A stretch of DNA of 64,000 nucleotides, from contig NZ_UFUW01000001.1 of NCBI RefSeq assembly GCF_900460955.1, positions 620,001-684,000 on the forward strand, written 5' to 3'. Made by a program: the position numbers and the translations under genes. The notes beneath the pieces were generated by a model, which was not told the origin of the DNA, did not search any database, and was given only the letters and a program-made list of their open reading frames with translations. The stretch is from Cardiobacterium valvarum (GTDB lineage: Bacteria > Pseudomonadota > Gammaproteobacteria > Cardiobacteriales > Cardiobacteriaceae). Positions 45,587 through 52,875 of this stretch are shown here, piece by piece (the stretch's first letter is position 1; every line of letters begins with the position of its first letter).

Positions 45587-48500
45587 ATGACCACCCCGAC
45601 CACTGCCGACCAAGCCCCCGTCTCCGCTCCGCGCCGTCCCCGCCGTTGGCGCCGCCTTGTCAAGCGCATCCTGCTGACCCTCATCACCCTCCTCCTGCTT
45701 ATACTTGCGCTCGCCTACTGGCTGCTGGGTATCGCCAGCGGTTACCGCCAACTGCCCAAGCTCATCAACCACCTCACCCCCTACACCCTCACCTACGACC
45801 AGCTTGACGGCGCCCTGCTCGGCAGCCAGCGCTGGCAGAACCTGCACCTCAGCGGCGGCGGCCTCGACATCCGCGCCGCCGAACTGTACCTCGACCTGCG
45901 CGCAAGCGAACTGCTGCACGGCAACATCCATCTGGCAGAAGTCGCCCTGAGCGACGCCACCATCACCCTGCCGCCTGCCAGCGACGCCCCCAAACCCGCC
46001 AGCACCGGCGAACCCGCGACCATCCCCGCCCAACTGCCTGCTATTGACCTGCCCGTTGACCTCAATATCGACCAACTCCGCCTCGCCAACATCACCCTGA
46101 ACCAACAACAAAAACCCATCCTGCACATCGAAAGCGCCGACCTCGCTGCCGCCTACCGCGACAGCACCCTCACTACACGCGGCAACGCCCACACCGACAA
46201 AGGCAGCTTCGACCTTGACGCCAGCCTCACCACCCGCGACGACTACCCGATCACCCTCAAACTCAGTGGCGACACCCCGCTCACCACCCCGCCGCAAACC
46301 CTCACCCTCGACTGGCAACAAAGCCTGCTCAAACCCCGACTCAGCCTCGCCCTTGGCGGCATGGCAAGCGGCAGCATTGACTTCGACGGCAACATCGACC
46401 TTGAAGCGCGCCGCCTGCACAGCACCCTCGCCTGGCACAACCTCGCTTACGAAGAACACCGCAGCCACGGCAGCCTCGACCTCAACGGCACCTTCGATAC
46501 CCTCAGCGCCACCCTCGACGCTGACTACAGTCACCCCGGCACCCCACCGGCCCACCTCACCCTCAATACCGACATCCACGGCGCTGCCCTGAAAAACACC
46601 CGCCTCAACCTCGCCGCCCTCGGTGGCCGCGCCGAATACAGCGGCGACGCCGATTTCAGCGGCAGTCCCGCATGGCACGGCACTCTCACCATCCGTGACA
46701 TCGACAGCAAAAAACACAACACCGCCCTTGACCTGCAACTCGACGGCGACATCCGCACCCACGGCGGCGACGGCCACGCCGCCCTCACCATCGAAAGCCT
46801 CAAAGGGCGCTGGCAAAACCACCCCGTCAGCGGCAGCGGCAGCCTCGACTACGACGGCAACACCCTCACCGCGCGCGACCTGCAACTCGCCCTCGCCGGC
46901 AACAGCGTCCGTGCCAACGGCAGCGCCGCACCGGAGCGCGCCGACCTCGACCTCAACCTCACCGTGCCCGCCCTCGAACGACTCGTCCCCATTGTGGCTG
47001 GCGACATCCAGGCGCGCGTCCACCTCGGCGGCAACCTGCTCGCCCCGACCATCAACGGCGACCTCAACTGGCGCAACCTCACCGTTGGCGACAAACAAAA
47101 CCCCATCACCTACTCAAAACAAGGCAGCGCCCACGCCGAAGGCCCGTTTAACCGCCTCGCCGTAACCGTGAACGGCGACGCGCGCGGCAGACACTATCCG
47201 CCGCTCACCCTTAAAGGCACCGCCACCCTCGACCCGCTGCACCGCGTCGAGAACATCGACTTCGACATCCGCAGCCTGCAAGGCAAAATCCACCTCACCG
47301 GCAGCAGCGACTACCTGCCGCACGTTGCCTGGGATGCCCGCGCCACCGCCGAAAACCTGCACCCCGGCGACTGGCCGCTGCTCAAAACCCTGCAAAACAG
47401 CAGCCTGAGCGCCGAACTCGCGAGCAAAGGCGGCTACCGCGACAACAAAACCACCCTCACCGCCAGCATCAACAAACTGCGCGGCAACTGGCGCAAACAG
47501 CCGCTCAGTGGCAACGCCGCCATCAAACTCGACGGCCAAAACCTCGACCTGGACACCCTCGACCTGCGCCTCGGCGACAACCAACTCACCGCCAGCGGCA
47601 AACTGCACGGCAGCGACCTCGACCTCAACTACAGCGCCGACGGCAAACAACTCGCCGCCCTCTACCCCGGCCTTGGCGGCAATTTGCGCGGCAAAGGCAA
47701 ACTCAGCGGCAAACTCGCGAACCCCGCCATCCAAAGCCAACTCAGCGGACAAAACCTTGCCTGGGGCGTGCACAAAATCGCCAGCCTGCAAGCCGACATC
47801 AACACCGCGCACCAAAAAAACGGCGCCTACCACAACCGCATCCAGCTCGGCGGCGTGCAAACGGGCGGCCAGCGCTGGCAGAACATCCAGCTCACCACCG
47901 ACGGCACCTACCAAAACCACCGCCTCAACCTCGCGACCACCGGTGGCGAAGCCAACCTCAAACTCGCCATGCAGGGCGGCTTCAGCGCCGCCGATCAATG
48001 GCGCGGCGACCTCAGCACCCTCGAACTCGCCGCCTACGACAACACCCTGCGCCTGCAACACCGCGCCGCCCTGGAACTCGGCGCGAAAAACCTCGCCGTG
48101 CGCGACCTCTGCCTCGCCGACCAATACAGCAGCCTCTGCCTCGACCTCAAACACGACAAACAAACCGAACTCGCCTACCGCATCCGCGAAATCAACCCGA
48201 AAAGCCTCGGCAAACACCTGCCGGATAGCGTCTCGCTCAACACCGTCCTCACCGGCAACGGCAACCTCACCCGCAGCGCCAGCGGCCAAATCCGGGGCGA
48301 TGCCGACCTGCAACTCAAACCTGGCAACATCACCATCCGCGCCAAAGGCCAACCGCCGCTCAACCTGCCGCTCAAAACCGCGCGTCTTGCCACCCGCTTC
48401 ACCGACAAACAGGCCGAGAGCACCCTCACCATCGACATGGGCGACAACGGCCACATCAACGGCCACGCCCGCATCAGCGATTACCGCCGGCAAAACCTGA

Positions 48501-49771
48501 GCGGCGACATCAGCCTCAACCTGCCCGACATCGGCAAATACCGCAACTTCATCCCCAAAGCGAGCGAACTCAAAGGCCGCATCAACGGCACCCTCAATCT
48601 CGGCGGCACCGTCAGCGCCCCGGTCGCGAGCGGCAGCCTGCAACTCGAAGGCGGCAGCCTGAAAATCCCCGAATACGCCACCGAACTCAACAACATCCGC
48701 CTCAAACTCAGCGCTGCGCGCAGCGGACAAATCGACATCAACGGCAACATCGGCACCCCGGACGGCAACCTCGATACCACAGGCACCCTCAACCTTGCCC
48801 CCACCCGCCTTGACCTGCGCCTGAACGGACACAACATGCTGATTGCGAACAGCAAAAAAATGCAAATCACCATCAGCCCGGACTTCAAAATCCGCATCGA
48901 CCCCGCAGACGGCATCGACGTACAAGGCAAAATCCACGTCCCCAAAGCCAACATCTCCATCCCCGACACCAGCGGCGGCGTGGACATCTCCAAAGACGTG
49001 GTCGTCCTCGGCGAAGGCGAAAGCAAAGAAGAAGCCGCAAAAAAGCGCCTGGCGGCACCGCCCCCCGTGCCCTTCAAAGCTGACATCGCCGTTACCCTGG
49101 GGGACAAGGTTTACTTCAAAAACAAAGACGTGAACATCCGCCTCAAAGGCGGCATCACCATCATCGAGCGCCCGAAACGCCCGCTCACCGCCAAAGGCAC
49201 CATTGAAGTCGCGAGCGGTATCTACCAACTCTACGGCCAGGAACTTGACATCAAACATGGCCGCGCCACCTACAGCGGCGGCAGCATCGCCAACCCCACC
49301 ATCGACGTCCTCGCCCTGCGCAACATTGACAACAAAGATATCCAGGTCGGCGCCTCCGTGACCGGCGCCGCAGACCGCCTGCGCCTGAAACTCACCTCCA
49401 CCCCGAAAATGCCGGACTCCGCCATCCTCTCCTACCTCCTCTTCGGCAAATCACCGGATGGCACCATGGACAACGAAGCGCTGCTGCAAACCGCCGCCGG
49501 CCTGTCGCTGGGCGGCGTCCTGCCCGGCGGCAGCATCGGCAAACAAACGGGGCTGGACGTATTCGACCTCGGTGTCAGCGGGCTCAAAGCGGGCAAATAC
49601 CTCACCTCGGATATCTACGTCGGCATGAAAAGCAACTTCTTCACCGGCGTGACCGAATTTATCGCCCGCTACCAGATCAACAAACGTTTCAGCGTGGAGG
49701 GCAGCGCCGGCGCGGGCAGCAAAAGCGGCGGCAACGCCATCGACTTCCTCTACGAATTCGAAAAAGACTGA
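45587..49771 (+). CDS. tamB: Translocation and assembly module protein TamB
   Basis: 1394 aa, AsmA/TamB superfamily. The N-terminal signal anchor lies at about 27-50 (ILLTLITLLLLILALAYWLL) after a basic stretch. Then follow more than 1000 residues of repeating amphipathic beta strands (bridge-like taco fold; recurring LNGTFD, LDLNL, GNAxxD patterns), and the conserved C-terminal DUF490 domain: YLLFGKSPDGTMDNEALLQ, GLDVFDLGVSGLKAGKYL and SDIYVGMKSNFF. It spans the periplasm and acts in outer-membrane protein assembly and phospholipid transport. tamA, its usual upstream partner, is absent here. Strong C-ending codon bias gives a long spurious frame on the other strand. Confidence 0.94.
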   Translation: MTTPTTADQAPVSAPRRPRRWRRLVKRILLTLITLLLLILALAYWLLGIASGYRQLPKLINHLTPYTLTYDQLDGALLGSQRWQNLHLSGGGLDIRAAELYLDLRASELLHGNIHLAEVALSDATITLPPASDAPKPASTGEPATIPAQLPAIDLPVDLNIDQLRLANITLNQQQKPILHIESADLAAAYRDSTLTTRGNAHTDKGSFDLDASLTTRDDYPITLKLSGDTPLTTPPQTLTLDWQQSLLKPRLSLALGGMASGSIDFDGNIDLEARRLHSTLAWHNLAYEEHRSHGSLDLNGTFDTLSATLDADYSHPGTPPAHLTLNTDIHGAALKNTRLNLAALGGRAEYSGDADFSGSPAWHGTLTIRDIDSKKHNTALDLQLDGDIRTHGGDGHAALTIESLKGRWQNHPVSGSGSLDYDGNTLTARDLQLALAGNSVRANGSAAPERADLDLNLTVPALERLVPIVAGDIQARVHLGGNLLAPTINGDLNWRNLTVGDKQNPITYSKQGSAHAEGPFNRLAVTVNGDARGRHYPPLTLKGTATLDPLHRVENIDFDIRSLQGKIHLTGSSDYLPHVAWDARATAENLHPGDWPLLKTLQNSSLSAELASKGGYRDNKTTLTASINKLRGNWRKQPLSGNAAIKLDGQNLDLDTLDLRLGDNQLTASGKLHGSDLDLNYSADGKQLAALYPGLGGNLRGKGKLSGKLANPAIQSQLSGQNLAWGVHKIASLQADINTAHQKNGAYHNRIQLGGVQTGGQRWQNIQLTTDGTYQNHRLNLATTGGEANLKLAMQGGFSAADQWRGDLSTLELAAYDNTLRLQHRAALELGAKNLAVRDLCLADQYSSLCLDLKHDKQTELAYRIREINPKSLGKHLPDSVSLNTVLTGNGNLTRSASGQIRGDADLQLKPGNITIRAKGQPPLNLPLKTARLATRFTDKQAESTLTIDMGDNGHINGHARISDYRRQNLSGDISLNLPDIGKYRNFIPKASELKGRINGTLNLGGTVSAPVASGSLQLEGGSLKIPEYATELNNIRLKLSAARSGQIDINGNIGTPDGNLDTTGTLNLAPTRLDLRLNGHNMLIANSKKMQITISPDFKIRIDPADGIDVQGKIHVPKANISIPDTSGGVDISKDVVVLGEGESKEEAAKKRLAAPPPVPFKADIAVTLGDKVYFKNKDVNIRLKGGITIIERPKRPLTAKGTIEVASGIYQLYGQELDIKHGRATYSGGSIANPTIDVLALRNIDNKDIQVGASVTGAADRLRLKLTSTPKMPDSAILSYLLFGKSPDGTMDNEALLQTAAGLSLGGVLPGGSIGKQTGLDVFDLGVSGLKAGKYLTSDIYVGMKSNFFTGVTEFIARYQINKRFSVEGSAGAGSKSGGNAIDFLYEFEKD

Positions 49772-49965
49772 ACAGGCCGCCAAGCGGGATAGACGCTGGG
49801 CTCGTGAGCAGCCGCCAAGCGGGACAAACACTGGGTTTGTGGGAAGGGCAGGGCGCCAAGCGGGATAAATCTGGGCTCGCGCGTAGGATGGACTTTAGCC
49901 CACCGGGCAAGCGCCGCCTGCTTTCTGCGTCCTTTGCAAGAACACTGCCAAGCGGGCAGGGCAGG
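49772..49965. repeat. CCGCCAAGCGG-type repeats after tamB
   Basis: Three units (about 49774, 49811 and 49852: GCCAAGCGGGA[T/C]A[A/G]A followed by CTGGG) plus half of a GTAGGATGGACTTTAGCCCACC hairpin, and CCAAGCGGGCAGG at 49949. The repeats stop sharply at 49965, where the AT-rich control region of the Y RNA operon begins. Confidence 0.75.
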
Positions 49966-49972
49966 CTCGCGC

Positions 49973-50009
49973 AAGATAGCTATCTTATTTTCTAGATAAC
50001 GATTTATCT
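49973..50009. promoter_or_regulatory. Candidate upstream activator sites for a sigma54 enhancer-binding protein
   Basis: Two palindromes in AT-rich DNA: AAGATAGCTATCTT (49973-49986, perfect 14 bp) and AGATAACGATTTATCT (49994-50009, 6+4+6). They share the half-site AGATA and lie 132-168 bp upstream of the predicted start at 50141, the usual distance for RtcR/NtrC-type activators. Which protein binds is unknown; no activator gene is in the window. Confidence 0.55.
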
Positions 50010-50073
50010 GGATAGTTTTCTTACGATTCCTGGATAAATCTCTTGCCACATGTTCTTCAATTTCTCTCTTTAT

Positions 50074-50086
50074 TATCAGTGTGTTG
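50074..50086. promoter_or_regulatory. IHF site, perfect consensus match
   Basis: TATCAGTGTGTTG fits WATCARNNNNTTR at every defined position. It lies at about -67 to -55, between the palindromes and the sigma54 promoter, where IHF bends DNA for enhancer looping. Confidence 0.6.
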
Positions 50087-50114
50087 TGAAAGTTTTTTGC
50101 TGCCTTTCGCGAGT

Positions 50115-50130
50115 TGGCACATTTTCGGCA
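50115..50130 (+). promoter_or_regulatory. sigma54 promoter of the Y RNA-rsr operon
   Basis: TGGCACATTTTCGGCA: a full TGGCAC -24 element and a GCA -12 element, with the invariant GG and GC dinucleotides exactly 12 bp apart. Two bases of the TTGCA -12 box differ. Counting from the GC places the start at about 50141, within one base of the 5' end of the first Y RNA terminal helix (50140). In enterobacteria rsr-yrl-rtcBA operons are known to be sigma54/RtcR driven, which supports the call. Confidence 0.75.
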
Positions 50131-50139
50131 ATAGGGTAA

Positions 50140-50271
50140 GTGCAGATAAATGCCGAAGGAACTACATCAAGGGTTCCGTGAGAGCGGGTTCGAGTCCCGC
50201 CGGTGTCTCCGGATGCCGAGGCGAAAGGGTAGCCGCGCGGAAAGGGTTTCTTCACCCCTCGTTATCTGTAC
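50140..50271 (+). ncRNA. Y RNA 1, with permuted tRNA-like module
   Basis: Outer Ro-binding helix GTGCAGATAA (50140-50149) / TTATCTGTAC (50262-50271); internal loop AUGCC (5') / ACCCCUCG (3'); inner helix GAAGGAAC (50155-50162) / GTTTCTTC (50246-50253). The 5' strand GCCGAAGG fits the GNCGAAGG motif of bacterial Y RNAs. Inside it, in order: anticodon-like helix TTCCGTG (50174-50180) / CGCGGAA (50236-50242); T arm GCGGGTTCGAGTCCCGC (50184-50200); acceptor-like helix CGGTGTC/GATGCCG closed by a UCCG tetraloop (50201-50218); D-like arm GGC-loop-GCC with GGG in the loop (50220-50234). This is tRNA read in circularly permuted order, as in YrlA. Confidence 0.9.
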
Positions 50272-50395
50272 GCGCCGAATGCGCGGGAAACTACAGAAAA
50301 ACAAGGTCGCGGGTTCGAGTCCCGCCCCGTTGGCCCGCCAACGGGTAGTTCAGTTGGATAGAACATGGAGCGTTTCCCGCAACCTCGTCGGCGCG
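50271..50395 (+). ncRNA. Y RNA 2, divergent Ro-binding strand
   Basis: Outer helix CGCGCCGA (50271-50278) / TCGGCGCG (50388-50395), perfect; internal loop AUGCG / CAACCUCG; inner helix CGGGAAAC (50284-50291) / GTTTCCCG (50372-50379). The GAAGG motif has become CGGGA, but both strands changed together, so pairing is kept. T arm GCGGGTTCGAGTCCCGC (50309-50325), acceptor-like helix CCCGTTGG/CCAACGGG with a CCCG loop (50326-50345), UA, D arm GTTC-AGTTGGATA-GAAC (50348-50364). No good anticodon-like helix is visible. It abuts Y RNA 1 with no linker, so processing must separate them. Confidence 0.85.
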
Positions 50396-50415
50396 GCGCT
50401 ATGCCCTTACGGCGT

Positions 50416-50564
50416 AGCGCAGGGCAGTCAAATGCCGAAGGAATTACAGCCTCCAACGCTCGTGGTCGCGGGTTCGAATCCCGCCCCTGCCGCCATCAAT
50501 GGCAGGGTAGCTCAGAGGTAGAGCACGTAACGATTTCTTCACCCCTCGTTGACTGTCCTGCGCT
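50416..50564 (+). ncRNA. Y RNA 3, with CCA-like acceptor loop
   Basis: Outer helix AGCGCAGGGCAGTCAA (50416-50431) / TTGACTGTCCTGCGCT (50549-50564), 16 bp with one G-U; internal loop AUGCC / ACCCCUCG; inner helix GAAGGAAT (50437-50444) / ATTTCTTC (50533-50540), where U-A replaces the C-G of Y RNA 1. T arm GCGGGTTCGAATCCCGC (50468-50484), acceptor-like CCCTGCC/GGCAGGG (50485-50507) with a 9-nt loop starting GCCA, UA, D arm GCTC-AGAGGTA-GAGC (50510-50524). The anticodon-like helix is short at best (ACG/CGT). Confidence 0.9.
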
Positions 50565-50571
50565 GCGTCGC

Positions 50572-50732
50572 GCGGTGTAGCGCAGAGCGGACAAATGCCG
50601 AAGGAATTACAGCATTCCCGGGTCGTGGCGCGGGTTCGAATCTCGCCCCTGCTGCACGATGGCAGGGTAGTTTAGCGGTAGAACACGACCGTCTGTTTCT
50701 TCACTCTTGTTGTCCGCTCTGCGTTGCGCCGC
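50572..50732 (+). ncRNA. Y RNA 4, with long closing helix
   Basis: Outer helix 50572-50594 / 50710-50732, 23 bp with a few G-U pairs; internal loop AUGCC / ACUCUUG; inner helix GAAGGAAT (50600-50607) / GTTTCTTC (50695-50702). Anticodon-like helix GGTCGTG (50621-50627) / CACGACC (50684-50690). T arm GCGGGTTCGAATCTCGC (50630-50646), acceptor-like CCCTGCT/GGCAGGG with loop GCACGAT (50647-50667), UA, D arm GTTT-AGCGGTA-GAAC (50670-50684). Its closing helix starts 7 nt after Y RNA 3 ends. Confidence 0.9.
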
Positions 50733-50740
50733 TGTGGCCT

Positions 50741-50801
50741 GGCGGGTTGCATAGCCGTTTTGTTTGCCGGATGTCCGTTGTGGGCATCCGGGCAACCCGC
50801 C
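50741..50801 (+). other. Stable RNA hairpin between the Y RNA array and the rsr leader
   Basis: GGCGGGTTGC (50741-50750) pairs perfectly with GCAACCCGCC (50792-50801), and CCGGATG (50767-50773) with CATCCGG (50785-50791) inside it. No T-run follows, so it is not a simple terminator. It may be a processing or attenuation structure. A smaller GCCGT/ACGGC hairpin follows at 50812-50826. Confidence 0.6.
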
Positions 50802-50831
50802 GCATCACGCTGCCGTGCAGCACGGCGCATC

Positions 50832-50889
50832 TGGCGAATGCCGGCAGGATTACATCTCGAAAATGACGTCCTGCCACGACTTGTCGCCA
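50832..50889 (+). promoter_or_regulatory. Minimal Ro-binding helix in the rsr mRNA leader
   Basis: Outer helix TGGCGA (50832-50837) / TCGCCA (50884-50889), internal loop AUGCC / ACGACUUG (5x8 nt, as in Y RNA 1), inner helix GGCAGGA (50843-50849) / TCCTGCC (50869-50875), and a 19-nt loop starting UUACA like the other units. The whole tRNA-like module is missing. It ends 30 nt before the rsr ATG, so Rsr binding here could control its own translation or mRNA stability. The regulatory role is inference. Confidence 0.65.
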
Positions 50890-50919
50890 TCACAAATTCA
50901 TATAAGAAGGACAAAAATC

Positions 50920-52509
50920 ATGGCTAATTTCAAACTGTTCCCATCGCGCAAACAAAAACAGACTGCCACCGACACCTACAACGAAGCGGGCGGCCGCGCC
51001 TACACGCAAACCCCGGCACAACAACTGGCGCAGCTTGCCGCTACCGGCTGCCTGAACAGCACCTACTACGCAAGCGCGGAAACCCAACTGACGCAAGTGC
51101 TCGAACTCGCCCGGCAGGTTTCCCCGGAATTTCTCGCCAAGACCGCGATTTACGCCCGCGAACGCGGCTACATGAAAGACATGCCCGCGCTGCTGTTGGC
51201 GGTGCTGGCGGCGCGCGACGTAGCGCTGTGTGCGGCGGTGTTTGACCGCGTCGTGGACAGCGGCAAAATGCTGCGCAACTTCGCGCAAATCGTGCGCAGC
51301 GGCGTAGTAGGGCGCAAATCCTTCGGTACCCGTCCGAAAAAACTCATTCAGCACTGGCTGAACACCGCGACGGAAACGCAACTGCTTAATGCCGCCATCG
51401 GCAACAACCCGTCGCTGGCGGACGTAGTGAAAATGGTGCACCCGCAGCCGCGCGAAGCATGGCGCGCCGCCTGGTTCGCCTGGCTCATCGGCAAGCCGTA
51501 CGAATACGCCGCCCTGCCGCCTTTGACCGCCGCCTTTGAAACCTACAAACGCAACAAAAGCAAACCGCGTGGCGCGCTGCCGCCTGTCCCCTTCCAGATG
51601 CTGACCGCGCTCAACCTGGACGGCGATGCCTGGGCGCAAATCGCGAAGAACGGCTCATGGCAGCAAGTGCGGCAGAATCTCAACACCTTCGCGCGCCACG
51701 GCGTTTTTGATAAAGACAAACACAACAAAGACAGATACATCCGCAGCGTCGCCGCCAAACTGCGCGACCCGGCTGCCATCGCCCGTGCCCGCGCCATGCC
51801 GTACCAACTGCTGACCACCTGGCAGGCCGCCGGTGATGCCATACCGGGTGCCATCCGCGACGCCTTGCAGGATGCGATGGAAATCGCGGTGCAGAACGTG
51901 CCGCAGCTACCGGGCAACATCGTCGTCTGCCCGGACGTCTCCGGCTCGATGCAAAGCCCCGTTACCGGCTATCGCGCAGGTGCAACCAGCAAAACCCGCT
52001 GTATCGACGTCGCCGCGCTCATCAGCGCCGCCGTGCTGCGCCATAACCCGCAGGCGCGCGTCATCCCGTTCGAAATGGTCACGGTGAACGTGCGCCTCAA
52101 CCCGCGCGACAGCATCATGACCAACGCCGAAAAACTGGCGGACATCGGCGGGGGCGGCACCGCGTGCAGCGCGCCGCTACGCCTGCTCAATCGCGAAAAA
52201 GCGCGCGTTGACATGGTCATCATCGTCTCGGACAACGAATCGTGGGCGGATCAGGCGCACGGCCACAAAAGCGCCCTGCTTGCCGAATGGGATACCCTGA
52301 AACGACGCTGCCCGCAGGCCAAACTCGTCTGCATCGACATCCAGCCATATGTGACGACGCCCGCGAAAAACCGCGCGGACATCCTCAACATCGGCGGCTT
52401 CAGCGACCACGTCTTCACCCTGCTCGGCGACTTCGCGACGCAGAACAGCGGCGACGACCACTGGGTGCGCAGCATTGAAGCCATCGAACTGCTGCGCGAA
52501 GCGGCATAA
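50920..52509 (+). CDS. rsr: Rsr, Ro60 ortholog (TROVE and vWA domains)
   Basis: 529 aa from ATG 50920, with AGAAGG 9 nt upstream; the frame extends upstream only through RNA sequence. Residues 1-330 form the TROVE HEAT-like ring (YTQTPAQQLAQLAATGCLNS, YARERGYMKDMPALLLAVLA, KYARHGVFDKDKHN-type helices). Residues 335-529 form a vWA domain with an intact MIDAS (D339-x-S341-x-S343 in CPDVSGSMQSP, and SDNESWAD). Ro60 proteins bind Y RNAs on the outer surface of the ring and misfolded RNA ends in the hole; bacterial Rsr works with PNPase in rRNA and structured RNA decay. Four Y RNAs and a Ro-binding leader directly precede the gene. Confidence 0.95.
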   Translation: MANFKLFPSRKQKQTATDTYNEAGGRAYTQTPAQQLAQLAATGCLNSTYYASAETQLTQVLELARQVSPEFLAKTAIYARERGYMKDMPALLLAVLAARDVALCAAVFDRVVDSGKMLRNFAQIVRSGVVGRKSFGTRPKKLIQHWLNTATETQLLNAAIGNNPSLADVVKMVHPQPREAWRAAWFAWLIGKPYEYAALPPLTAAFETYKRNKSKPRGALPPVPFQMLTALNLDGDAWAQIAKNGSWQQVRQNLNTFARHGVFDKDKHNKDRYIRSVAAKLRDPAAIARARAMPYQLLTTWQAAGDAIPGAIRDALQDAMEIAVQNVPQLPGNIVVCPDVSGSMQSPVTGYRAGATSKTRCIDVAALISAAVLRHNPQARVIPFEMVTVNVRLNPRDSIMTNAEKLADIGGGGTACSAPLRLLNREKARVDMVIIVSDNESWADQAHGHKSALLAEWDTLKRRCPQAKLVCIDIQPYVTTPAKNRADILNIGGFSDHVFTLLGDFATQNSGDDHWVRSIEAIELLREAA

Positions 52510-52516
52510 CGCCCAA

Positions 52517-52543
52517 TCCCTTCCTCCGCTTGCGGGGGAAGGG
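52517..52543. terminator. Hairpin after rsr
   Basis: CCCTTCC (52518-52524) pairs with GGAAGGG (52537-52543), with CCGC/GCGG inside. It is the same CCCTTCCNCCGCTTGCGGGGG module seen in the repeat blocks. No T-run, so termination is doubtful. Confidence 0.4.
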
Positions 52544-52617
52544 GATGCGATAACGCATTGCCCAGGCAAGCGGGACAACATAAAGTAGCCGGACATCACC
52601 GGAAAAAGGAAAACACC

Positions 52618-52875
52618 ATGCACCAAAGCCACTACACATTCAGCGTCGACGACGCCCTGCAACAAGCCTTTAACCGTGCCGCTGCCCGTCAACACCTTGA
52701 TGCCGCCGAACTCCTGCGCAATTACATGCGCAGCTTTATCGCCCGGCAAACCGAACCGGCAGAACCGGAAACACTCACCATCGCGGAAGCCCTTGGCGGC
52801 TACCATCCCGCCGCAGAAATAGAAATCGAATTTGAGCGTGACAAATCATTACCCCGCACCATAGAGTTTGACTAA
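52618..52875 (+). CDS. Antitoxin of a VapBC-type pair
   Basis: 85 aa. The N-terminal part YTFSVDDALQQAFNRAAARQ followed by HLDAAELLRNYMRSFIARQ is a strand plus two helices, as in ribbon-helix-helix antitoxins; the acidic C-terminus (EIEIEFERDKSLPRTIEFD) would wrap the toxin. The stop codon is directly followed by the ATG of the PIN toxin, which is the usual coupling. AAAAAGGA precedes the ATG. Such antitoxins repress their own operon, but no clear operator palindrome is seen. Confidence 0.8.
   Translation: MHQSHYTFSVDDALQQAFNRAAARQHLDAAELLRNYMRSFIARQTEPAEPETLTIAEALGGYHPAAEIEIEFERDKSLPRTIEFD

Noticed and set aside
50184-50524. Three or more tRNA genes in the Y RNA array, suggested by perfect T arms and D arms
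   Set aside because: The arms occur in permuted order (T arm before D arm), there is no anticodon loop, and the acceptor strands are joined by a cap. The units are closed by Ro-type helices, so they are tRNA mimics, not decoding tRNAs.
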